A DNA stretch of 8,285 nucleotides from the NCBI GenBank assembly GCA_009774145.1, contig VSND01000115.1:1-8285 (forward strand), read 5' to 3'. Under the pieces are notes generated by a model. The model was not told where the DNA came from. It did no database searches and saw only the letters and a list, made by a program, of their open reading frames with translations. Below, piece after piece: positions 1 through 4,853 of the stretch (positions are counted from its first letter, which is position 1; each line of letters begins with the position of its first letter). The DNA is from Lachnospiraceae bacterium (GTDB lineage: Bacteria; Bacillota; Clostridia; Lachnospirales; Lachnospiraceae). The translations under genes were made by a program, and so were the position numbers.

Positions 1-1
1 T

Positions 2-52
2 CCTTGTGAGACACTTGGAAAATGGAACTATGTTATTAAGCCCCAAGATTAA
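2..52 (+). CDS. Possible 3' end of a gene entering from the left edge
   Basis: The frame starting at base 2 is open for 16 codons and stops at TAA 50-52. The peptide has a coding-like look (TLGKWNYVIKPQD at its end), but it is too short to assign to a family. It points toward the truncated Rpn copy, whose own stop overlaps it on the other strand (49-51). One reading is that this is the tail of a transposase or other gene of an element whose end lies near base 73, where the Rpn homology breaks off. That is inference. It could equally be a chance open stretch. Confidence 0.22.
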   Translation, partial: PCETLGKWNYVIKPQD

Positions 53-441
53 AAGTTATTTCTTAACAGTTCCTTATAGAATACATAATAATCGGGGGCC
101 GGTATCTTTACGATCTTCTTTCCGTACAGGTTGACCCCCTTTGACTTCAGTATCCCGTTCATATTATGCGCAAAATAGATCAGACCTCTTAACGGCATGT
201 TGTAATTCAGTGTACTCTGATGCTCCCACAGGGTCAGCTGGTTCTGAAAAAGGATTGACACGTCATTTTTTCCATGCATATAGATCGCATCGGACAGTGT
301 AACGATCTCCAGACTGTCCGCATCCTCGTAATCCGCATCATTCAGTGCATTGTACAATGACAGCGCATTCCGCCTGTCCGTGAACAGATCATGGAATACG
401 GTATCCTTGTGGTTTCGCAGTACAGTATTTCCATCTGACAT
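49..441 (-). pseudogene. Truncated second copy of Rpn/PDDEXK_2 nuclease gene (N-terminal part)
   Basis: The 130-residue product is identical for its first 122 residues to the full-length Rpn-type protein encoded just upstream (557-1444). It then ends in eight unrelated residues (KELLRNNF) before a TAA. It keeps the putative catalytic residues of the PD-(D/E)XK fold (ND60 and the E73-H-Q75 motif) and its own ribosome binding site (GGGAG, 9-10 bases before the ATG at 439-441). It lacks the second half of the nuclease region, the whole EEGR-rich stretch and the C-terminal domain. The family is normally about 290-320 residues, so this is best read as a broken gene. Homology to the intact copy ends at base 74, so bases 1-73 come from elsewhere. 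If the fragment is translated, it would make nuclease-domain protein without the C-terminal region proposed to inhibit it, but a half domain is unlikely to fold. Confidence 0.8.
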
Positions 442-457
442 ACAGTAAATCTCCCTT
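74..457. repeat. Direct repeat, copy A (384 bp; partner 1077-1460)
   Basis: Base-by-base comparison with 1077-1460 at a constant offset of 1003 gives 382 of 384 identical bases. The only differences are at 94 and 97 (G here, A in the partner). Both are third codon positions and both are silent (Ala, Pro). Thus 98-457 is a 360-bp block with no mismatch. The repeat begins inside the Rpn coding region and ends exactly at the ribosome binding site of the gene; sequences outside are unrelated. Confidence 0.95.
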
Positions 458-481
458 CCGGTTTTTATCCACCTTTACAAA

Positions 482-547
482 TCATTTCGCACAGAGCCCA
501 TTATTACACAGGAATTTCCACCGGAGCAGATTTCTCAGGCAATCCAT
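482..547 (-). CDS. Possible 21-residue peptide directly downstream of the Rpn gene
   Basis: An ATG at 545-547 follows the Rpn stop codon (557-559) by nine bases. It sits behind a strong Shine-Dalgarno sequence, TAGGAGGG, that overlaps that stop. The frame runs 21 codons to TGA at 482-484. The product is basic and hydrophobic with three cysteines (LRNLLRWKFLC in the middle). I recognise no family. The position and ribosome binding site suggest translational coupling to the Rpn gene, but at this length chance cannot be excluded. The stretch 458-556 otherwise holds only the region upstream of the truncated Rpn copy. Confidence 0.3.
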   Translation of the reverse strand: MDCLRNLLRWKFLCNNGLCAK

Positions 548-556
548 ACGGCCCTC

Positions 557-781
557 CTACAGACCATATCGCTTGTATAAATGCTCCCGAAATCCTTTAT
601 CTTTCATGACCCGCTCCAGATCCTGCGTTCTTTTTTCCGAAACCAGTTTCAGATAAAGCTGACTCAGACGGTTCTCTCCTTCTTCCCTGCCTTCTTTCCG
701 TCCTTCTTTCCGTCCTTCCTCCCGTCCTTCTTCCTTCATCGTCTTTGCAAACAGCTCTTCATCAAATTCCGTAAGCAGCAT
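557..781 (-). CDS. Candidate internal-start C-terminal Rpn product (RpnS-like antitoxin)
   Basis: Within the Rpn gene an in-frame ATG (779-781, Met222 of the full protein) is preceded by GGAGGT (789-794) with a seven-base gap, a textbook ribosome binding site. Translation from it would give 74 residues: MLLTEFDEEL, then the EEGR repeat region, then SQLYLKLVSEKRTQDLERV and a short basic tail. For enterobacterial rpn genes it has been reported that the C-terminal domain is made separately from an internal start (RpnS) and blocks the toxic full-length protein (RpnL). The size and position here fit that model. Whether the Clostridia PDDEXK_2 branch uses it is inference. The GGAGGT falls on the conserved Ala-Glu-Val codons, so it could also be a codon-level coincidence. 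Confidence 0.4.
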   Translation of the reverse strand: MLLTEFDEELFAKTMKEEGREEGRKEGRKEGREEGENRLSQLYLKLVSEKRTQDLERVMKDKGFREHLYKRYGL

Positions 782-1444
782 AAGTTTTACCTCCGCTTTC
801 TTTTTTAGAAGATATTCTTTCAACAGGTCTTCCTTCACACACCGGTCAATCGCCCTGTCCATGGCTTCTGAGAGACTGTTCTCCGTTTTCTGGTATTCAC
901 GCACATACTGTATCAGCATCACATACCCTTTCAGCGCCGGACACCGTCCCAGAAGGTTCTGATTCCCCGCTGCGCTGATATTCAGCATATGCGCCGTCCA
1001 CTCATATCCTTCTTTCGGTACCAGAAACGCATCGGACAGTTTCAGCTCCTGTCTGTCCGGCGCACTTTCCCGGCCATTATAGAATACATAATAATCAGGA
1101 GCCGGTATCTTTACGATCTTCTTTCCGTACAGGTTGACCCCCTTTGACTTCAGTATCCCGTTCATATTATGCGCAAAATAGATCAGACCTCTTAACGGCA
1201 TGTTGTAATTCAGTGTACTCTGATGCTCCCACAGGGTCAGCTGGTTCTGAAAAAGGATTGACACGTCATTTTTTCCATGCATATAGATCGCATCGGACAG
1301 TGTAACGATCTCCAGACTGTCCGCATCCTCGTAATCCGCATCATTCAGTGCATTGTACAATGACAGCGCATTCCGCCTGTCCGTGAACAGATCATGGAAT
1401 ACGGTATCCTTGTGGTTTCGCAGTACAGTATTTCCATCTGACAT
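557..1444 (-). CDS. Rpn family recombination-promoting nuclease / PDDEXK_2 'transposase'
   Basis: This is a 295-residue protein of the PD-(D/E)XK nuclease family long labelled putative transposase (PDDEXK_2, related to the Rpn proteins). Visible family marks are HKDTVFHDLF near the N-terminus, KNDVSIL with D60, the LWEHQST motif with E73 and Q75 (likely the ExQ part of the active site), NMPLRGLIYFA, and the helical MLNIS..NLLGRC..L.GYV..I.YVREY segment. These are followed by KKKAEVKLMLLTEFDEE, a repetitive EEGREEGRKEGR stretch (about 238-257) and a basic C-terminal helix. I chose the ATG at 1442-1444, not an in-frame ATG 23 codons upstream, because AAGGGAG lies just before it and because the duplicate starts at the same codon. 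It lies 113 bp downstream of the lectin gene. Family knowledge: Rpn proteins are DNA endonucleases implicated in RecA-independent recombination and in phage defence. The enzyme itself looks intact. Confidence 0.85.
   Translation of the reverse strand: MSDGNTVLRNHKDTVFHDLFTDRRNALSLYNALNDADYEDADSLEIVTLSDAIYMHGKNDVSILFQNQLTLWEHQSTLNYNMPLRGLIYFAHNMNGILKSKGVNLYGKKIVKIPAPDYYVFYNGRESAPDRQELKLSDAFLVPKEGYEWTAHMLNISAAGNQNLLGRCPALKGYVMLIQYVREYQKTENSLSEAMDRAIDRCVKEDLLKEYLLKKKAEVKLMLLTEFDEELFAKTMKEEGREEGRKEGRKEGREEGENRLSQLYLKLVSEKRTQDLERVMKDKGFREHLYKRYGL
678..737. repeat. 12-bp tandem repeat coding the EEGR/KEGR stretch
   Basis: Five degenerate 12-base units (consensus CCTTCTTTCCGT on the plus strand) run from 678 to 737. 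The two units at 690-701 and 702-713 are identical. On the minus strand each unit encodes a four-residue (E/K)EGR-type block of the Rpn protein. Such repeats are common in this family and probably vary in copy number by slippage, always in frame. Confidence 0.85.
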
Positions 1445-1460
1445 ACAGTAAATCTCCCTT
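1077..1460. repeat. Direct repeat, copy B (384 bp; partner 74-457)
   Basis: This is the 5' end of the intact Rpn gene plus its ribosome binding site, matching 74-457 at 382 of 384 positions. The two silent mismatches (1097 and 1100) both lie within the last 24 bases of the homology. This clustering is what a conversion tract or a recombination breakpoint in a slightly diverged paralogue would leave. Confidence 0.95.
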
Positions 1461-1498
1461 ATTCCTTGTATCGTTCTTTTGTATGAATTTTGTGAGCA

Positions 1499-1504
1499 AT
1501 TATA
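1499..1504 (-). promoter_or_regulatory. Possible -10 element for the Rpn gene
   Basis: On the minus strand this is a perfect TATAAT, 55 bases before the Rpn start codon, in an AT-rich stretch between the lectin stop and the Rpn gene. No good -35 box is seen at 16-18 bases (GGTGTG-like sequence there) and no TGn extension, so support is limited to the -10 hexamer and its position. The truncated copy does not share this region, as the repeat stops at 1460. Confidence 0.35.
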
Positions 1505-1557
1505 TTGTAACATACAGAATGCACACCGTAAATAATATAAAAAAGCTTCCTCCGCAA

Positions 1558-2076
1558 TTACTCATCATATTCACAGATATACCCTGTTTTTCCTGTATAA
1601 GAAGGGAAGGCGGACAGAATATCGTCCGGCATGTCATTGAGATAACACCTCCCGTCAGAAGACCGGTAGATGACCGCCACGCAGTCCTCTCTGACCTCTT
1701 CGCCATCCTCCGTCAATCCGGTGTAACCGGGTTCCCCTTCCAGCCAGAATCCCCGAAACAGCGCCTTGTATAAAGAAAGCATCTCATATATCTCCTGCTC
1801 TGTTCCCGATTCCAGCCAGGAAAAACCTGATTTTTCTCCCCTGCATGCTCCGACGAAAAACATGACTGCCGTCTGTTCCTCTGCAAGGATCTGCGCCTGC
1901 ACACGCTCAAATTCTTCCCGGGAAGTCAGCACGGCCAGATAGCCGCCTCTTTCCTCGCATGCCCTGCGTGCCTGCGACCAGGTGAGATCTTCAACTGCCA
2001 GCTCATAACGGTGAGCGGCAGACGCAATTTCTTTTGTCTCCAGAATCGAACGAATCTCTTTTAATATTTCATACAC
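1558..2076 (-). CDS. C-type lectin-like domain protein (downstream part of a split gene)
   Basis: The 172-residue frame has the pattern of a C-type lectin-like fold: HRYELAVEDLTWSQARRACEE (W33, C40), GGYLAVLTS (44-52), FFVGAC in place of WIGL, FSWLESG, FWLEGEPGYTG (110-120), EDCVAVIYR (C132), CYLNDMPDD (C144, in the WND position) and GYICEYDE (C168). C40/C168 and C132/C144 would be the usual disulphide pairs, but neither this frame nor the upstream one has a signal peptide. The nominal start is GTG at 2074-2076 with no ribosome binding site. It lies inside the end of the preceding gene, whose frame runs into this one at a GTGTGT run. I therefore read it as the second half of a single frameshifted gene. 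Ligand unknown; C-type-lectin folds often bind sugars or proteins, not necessarily with calcium. Confidence 0.72.
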   Translation of the reverse strand: MYEILKEIRSILETKEIASAAHRYELAVEDLTWSQARRACEERGGYLAVLTSREEFERVQAQILAEEQTAVMFFVGACRGEKSGFSWLESGTEQEIYEMLSLYKALFRGFWLEGEPGYTGLTEDGEEVREDCVAVIYRSSDGRCYLNDMPDDILSAFPSYTGKTGYICEYDE

Positions 2077-2387
2077 ACCAGGTCGTAATAATACCCCATA
2101 TTGCCGTCCGAGTTACAGAGCAGATTTCCTTTCTCAACATAGGTAAAATTCAGCCGGTTTGTCTGCAGCATGTCCAGTATCTCTTCATGCCATGTCAGAA
2201 TCCTGCAGCCGCCTGCCTCATAGCCTGCATCGATTACGAGTTCCGGAATCTCATCTTCATCCACATAGATCAGGCTGAAGGTACAGGATTCACCGTACTG
2301 CAGCGTGTCCAGATATTTCAGATACGCCTGCTCCCAGGCTTCCGGTTCCCGAAAAACCGCCTGATCCTGCAACATCTGCTTTTTCAT
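2061..2387 (-). CDS. IPELV-motif domain protein (upstream part of a split lectin gene)
   Basis: This frame encodes 108 residues with a helical N-terminus (WEQAYLKYLDTL), then SLIYVDEDEIPELVIDAG (38-55) and GNMGYYYD near the end. The 'DxDxIPELVI' motif is typical of small, poorly characterised Firmicutes domains that often precede other modules. The ATG (2385-2387) has an excellent AAGGAG ribosome binding site five bases upstream and overlaps the thioesterase stop as ATGA, so translation is probably coupled. The stop falls just after a GTGTGT run. Removing two bases there (one TG) would let the protein read YYYDLVYEILKEIRS straight into the lectin domain, giving about 280 residues. A larger deletion at the same place is also possible. 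The piece is translatable, but its product is probably a truncated protein. Confidence 0.6.
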   Translation of the reverse strand: MKKQMLQDQAVFREPEAWEQAYLKYLDTLQYGESCTFSLIYVDEDEIPELVIDAGYEAGGCRILTWHEEILDMLQTNRLNFTYVEKGNLLCNSDGNMGYYYDLVCMKY

Positions 2388-2812
2388 CTTATCTCCTTCG
2401 CATCTGCTTCCAGCGCAAGCATCATCTTCTCATACAGTGCAGGAAGCGCTTTTTTAATATTGACCGGTTTCCCTTCCTTTGTCAGGTAACAGTGCTTTGA
2501 CATGGCCACTGCACGCACCTCCTGAGTCCTTGCATCTTTCATCACATAGGTGATCTCATATTTTACTCCTTTAAAAGAACAAAGCGACACTTCGATGGCA
2601 ACTCTGTCCCCAAAACGCGTCATGGACCGGTACTCGCACTGTACACTCAGCACCGGACTCATGATCCCGGCCTCTTCCACTGCCTGATAGGGAAAACCCA
2701 TCTCATCCATATACGCGATCCTTGCTTCCTCCATCCAGCGAATATAATTGGAGTGATGGATAATCCCCATCTGATCCGTCTCGTAATACTGTGCCTGATG
2801 TGTGTATGTCAT
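2384..2812 (-). CDS. Acyl-CoA thioesterase, YbgC / 4-hydroxybenzoyl-CoA thioesterase type (hotdog fold)
   Basis: The 142-residue protein has the diagnostic hotdog-fold motif YYETDQMGIIHHSNYIRWMEEAR near the N-terminus, with D13 as the expected catalytic aspartate and the HHSNY segment at the CoA-binding helix. Then follow PVLSVQCEYRSMTRFGDRVAIEV and the C-terminal strands. Members hydrolyse acyl-CoA or acyl-ACP thioesters in the cytoplasm; substrate cannot be read from sequence. An in-frame start 14 codons upstream (2854) is less likely, because a GGGAGGAAA ribosome binding site lies nine bases before the ATG at 2810-2812 and that extension would run into the palindrome at 2848-2876. It is the first gene of a unit with the split lectin gene (4-base ATGA overlap). 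A candidate promoter and operator-like palindrome precede it. Confidence 0.85.
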   Translation of the reverse strand: MTYTHQAQYYETDQMGIIHHSNYIRWMEEARIAYMDEMGFPYQAVEEAGIMSPVLSVQCEYRSMTRFGDRVAIEVSLCSFKGVKYEITYVMKDARTQEVRAVAMSKHCYLTKEGKPVNIKKALPALYEKMMLALEADAKEIR

Positions 2813-2847
2813 TTTGCTTTTCCTCCCAATCAGAGTTTTACGTATTT

Positions 2848-2876
2848 GAACCATGGATACTGTGTATCCATGGTTC
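2848..2876. promoter_or_regulatory. Perfect 13-bp palindrome, probable operator
   Basis: GAACCATGGATAC and its exact reverse complement are separated by three bases (TGT). The site lies 36 bases before the thioesterase start codon. With the -10 box at 2879-2884, the predicted transcription start (about 2872) falls inside it, which is where a repressor would act. Transcribed, it could also form a stable 5' UTR hairpin. There is no T-run on either side, so a terminator is unlikely. No adjacent regulator gene is seen that would bind it. Confidence 0.6.
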
Positions 2877-2878
2877 CT

Positions 2879-2907
2879 ATTTTACCACTGCTCTCCCTGA
2901 ATGGAAA
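2879..2907 (-). promoter_or_regulatory. Candidate sigma-A promoter of the thioesterase-lectin unit
   Basis: On the minus strand TTTCCA (2902-2907) and TAAAAT (2879-2884) are separated by exactly 17 bases. They match the sigma-A consensus at four and five of six positions. The start site would be about 2872, leaving a leader of roughly 60 bases to the ATG at 2812. Confidence 0.5.
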
Positions 2908-3002
2908 TCATTTTTTCTGACTTTACTTAAACCCGTCGCTTCTTTGGATGCCTCCGGCTCTGTGCCCGCAGCAGCCGTTTTCCATCCACAAAAACGTCTC
3001 AT

Positions 3003-3255
3003 TTAAAATGTACACACCACTGACTCATTTTGTACCGCATTCATTCCGTCAACCAGCTTCATGTCCGGAAAATCATCCGGATTGGTCACAATCAGGATAC
3101 AGTCTGTGGCAAACCCTTTCTGCTCTACCAGCGTCTTGTCAAACTCCAGCAGCACATCGCCCTGTTTCACTTTCTTTCCCTGTCTGACCATCACTTTAAA
3201 TCCCTCTCCGTTCAGGGATACCGTATCAAGTCTCTTTCTTTTTAAAAAATCCCAT
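3003..3255 (-). pseudogene. Internally deleted PTS glucose-family EIIA gene (crr-like)
   Basis: The C-terminal half of a glucose-type EIIA is clear: LDTVSLNGEGFKVMVRQGKK, VKQGDVLLEFD, then KGFATDCILIVTN and a tail ending VVCTF. Family members have about 160 residues and read '...HxGLDTV...', where that His is the phosphoryl acceptor; here everything before LDTV is missing. Just upstream, in another frame, is what looks like the original start: GGAG, eight bases, then ATG at 3253-3255 reading MGFFKKKET, a typical EIIA N-terminus, and then a stop. So an internal deletion of very roughly 70-80 codons, removing both active-site histidines, seems to have fused start and end out of frame. The nominal 93-residue frame from 3284 is therefore an artefact of the join. 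In an intact operon EIIA would pass phosphate to a sugar permease EIIBC. Confidence 0.72.
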
Positions 3256-3293
3256 CTTTTAATCTCCGATCTGATATTCCGCATCCTTTTCCC

Positions 3294-3392
3294 TCATGCA
3301 CTTTCATCCGGAAGCATTTTTTCTGTTAACGCCCATTGAAATCCTTCCTGCCACTCTTCGGGTTGATGCTGATTTAAAGTTTTATATGACAT
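3294..3392 (-). other. Short unexplained reading frame between GH32 and EIIA
   Basis: A 32-codon frame opens with an ATG at 3390-3392, overlaps the end of the GH32 gene and stops at 3294. It includes the coding-like segment PEEWQEGFQWALTEKMLPDE, but has no convincing ribosome binding site and no family I recognise. It may be the residue of a gene lost between GH32 and EIIA, or chance. Its stop overlaps an ATG opening a 12-codon frame that ends right before the EIIA start. Confidence 0.15.
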
Positions 3393-4810
3393 ATGTTCCA
3401 GAACTGTATATCTGCTCCCGGCGCCTGTATTTCCACACAGTAAGTGTCCGGATAATATCTGGTGGAAAAAACCGCCTCTCCTCCATTTAAAAATACCTCC
3501 ACAGAGGATACATCTGCCAGGATCTTTACATCTGTAAGCTCCGGAAGTTTCGTGCAGCGCATGTCCCTTCCTCCGGAGACTGCCTCTTTTTCTGTATGCA
3601 GAAAATACATCCGGAAAAAGCCATCCCGATATTCCAGCACCAGTTCTCCCGCCAGCACCGCCCGAAATGCGGAAGCCATGATATGCTCTGTATCCACTTC
3701 AAACGTTCGAATACCTTCCTTGTGCAAATTGCCTGTGACCATACAAACCGGCTCTTTCTTCTCCCGCAGCTCCCGGACCGGATTTTGCAGAAGCATTCCA
3801 TCTCTCTGCGTAATCTCCCGGGGAAACGTAAAGCAATGCTGCCAGTTATCCGCCAGTGTTTTATTGATATGCTGTGGGCAGTCAGGCATTCCCATCCAGC
3901 CGATCTGAATCATCCTTCCATCTTCTGTCCGAAAACTCTGCGGTGCATAAAAGTCAAAACCATAATCCCACAGATAATATTCTGACAGCTGACAATCGCC
4001 CGGGAAATCTCCTTCCACAAAAAAATATCCGGACTGATAGACATTTCTGTTTTTCCATTCTCCACCTGTCAGTCCCTGTACGGAAGCAGAAAGCACTTTT
4101 CTTCTGCCGATCTTTAAATACTCCGGGCATTCCCACATACAGCCGAATTTCTCCCGGGTGGTTATCTGCCCGGAATATGTCCAGTTCTCCTTATCTGACG
4201 AAACAAACAGAAGCGCCGTGCCCTGGTCTTCCTTTGTTCTGGCACCCTGGATCATATAATAACGGTCCCCTTCTTTCCATACCCTGGGGTCCCTCACATG
4301 ACAGGTCACAAACTCCGGATAATCACAGTTTTGCATCAAAACCTTCTTAGGTCCGAATGTCTTCCCGTCCTCACTGATGGTCAGAACCGTATTACTTTCT
4401 CTGCCTGTATGGATATAGTCATAATCTCCGTCCAGTTTTACATTCCCGGTATAGTAGAGATACATTCTGCCATCCTCAACAAGTACATTCCCAGAATACA
4501 CTCCATGACAGTCAAAAGGAGAATCCGGATACAGCGCTGCACCCTCCTGTTTCCAGTCCACCATATTTTCGCTGGTGCAGTGCCCCCACAGTTTGACACC
4601 GCCCTGGGCATCAAATGGGGAATACTGAAAAAATGCGTGAAAAACCCCCTGAAACATACACAACCCGTTAGGATCATTGAGCCAGCCGGTCACAGGCATC
4701 AGATGAAAGCACTGCCGGAACCGGTCTGTCCGGCTCGCCATACGCTCTACAAGCTCTGTCTGTTTTTTTAAATCCTTTGCCAATACATTCATAATTCTGT
4801 TTCCTGTCAC
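3374..4810 (-). CDS. Glycoside hydrolase family 32: sucrose-6-phosphate hydrolase / beta-fructofuranosidase
   Basis: The 478-residue protein has the three GH32 catalytic signatures: WLNDPNG (43-49, nucleophile D46), RDP (173-175, transition-state stabiliser) and MWECP (225-229, acid/base E227). The five-bladed propeller is complete and a C-terminal beta-sandwich follows (VSSVEVFLNGGEAVFSTRYYPD). It would cleave the fructose unit from sucrose, sucrose-6-phosphate or short fructans in the cytoplasm; no signal peptide is present. The EIIA remnant downstream favours the phosphorylated substrate, but no sucrose EIIBC is in the window. Start choice is open: GTG at 4808-4810 behind AGAGGAT, or ATG at 4790-4792 behind AGGAAAC; the latter removes six residues outside the conserved fold. 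It is the only sugar-locus gene here that looks functional. It lies 33 bp after a LacI fragment and has no clear promoter of its own. Confidence 0.92.
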   Translation of the reverse strand: MTGNRIMNVLAKDLKKQTELVERMASRTDRFRQCFHLMPVTGWLNDPNGLCMFQGVFHAFFQYSPFDAQGGVKLWGHCTSENMVDWKQEGAALYPDSPFDCHGVYSGNVLVEDGRMYLYYTGNVKLDGDYDYIHTGRESNTVLTISEDGKTFGPKKVLMQNCDYPEFVTCHVRDPRVWKEGDRYYMIQGARTKEDQGTALLFVSSDKENWTYSGQITTREKFGCMWECPEYLKIGRRKVLSASVQGLTGGEWKNRNVYQSGYFFVEGDFPGDCQLSEYYLWDYGFDFYAPQSFRTEDGRMIQIGWMGMPDCPQHINKTLADNWQHCFTFPREITQRDGMLLQNPVRELREKKEPVCMVTGNLHKEGIRTFEVDTEHIMASAFRAVLAGELVLEYRDGFFRMYFLHTEKEAVSGGRDMRCTKLPELTDVKILADVSSVEVFLNGGEAVFSTRYYPDTYCVEIQAPGADIQFWNICHIKL

Positions 4811-4817
4811 ATGAAGA

Positions 4818-4853
4818 TCCTCTGCATATCAGCGGTTACTGCTTTACAGAGGA
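4818..4853. promoter_or_regulatory. Inverted repeat covering the GH32 ribosome binding site
   Basis: TCCTCTG (4818-4824) and CAGAGGA (4847-4853) are exact complements with a 22-base loop. On the minus-strand transcript one arm overlaps the LacI fragment's stop codon and the other is the AGAGGAT preceding the GTG start of GH32. A hairpin could mask that ribosome binding site. Seven base pairs with a long loop are weak, so chance is quite possible. Confidence 0.2.

Noticed and set aside
678..737. CRISPR-like array
   Set aside because: The 12-base units are contiguous, have no spacers and encode an in-frame protein repeat.
581..808. Plus-strand Phe/Pro-rich frame opposite the Rpn repeat
   Set aside because: It is the antisense reading of the EEGR repeat (FFPSFFPS pattern); no family and no ribosome binding site.
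1445..1513. Longer Rpn start giving 23 extra residues
   Set aside because: The duplicate starts at the internal ATG, which has AAGGGAG in front, and the extra residues lie over the -10 candidate and have no ribosome binding site.
1558..2076. C-type-lectin fold as the variable protein of a diversity-generating retroelement
   Set aside because: No reverse transcriptase and no template repeat of the domain's 3' end are present. The only long repeat in the window is in the Rpn gene and shows no A-specific changes of the expected kind.
2877..3002. 41-codon minus-strand frame directly after the EIIA stop
   Set aside because: It has no ribosome binding site, contains the promoter of the thioesterase unit and resembles nothing known.
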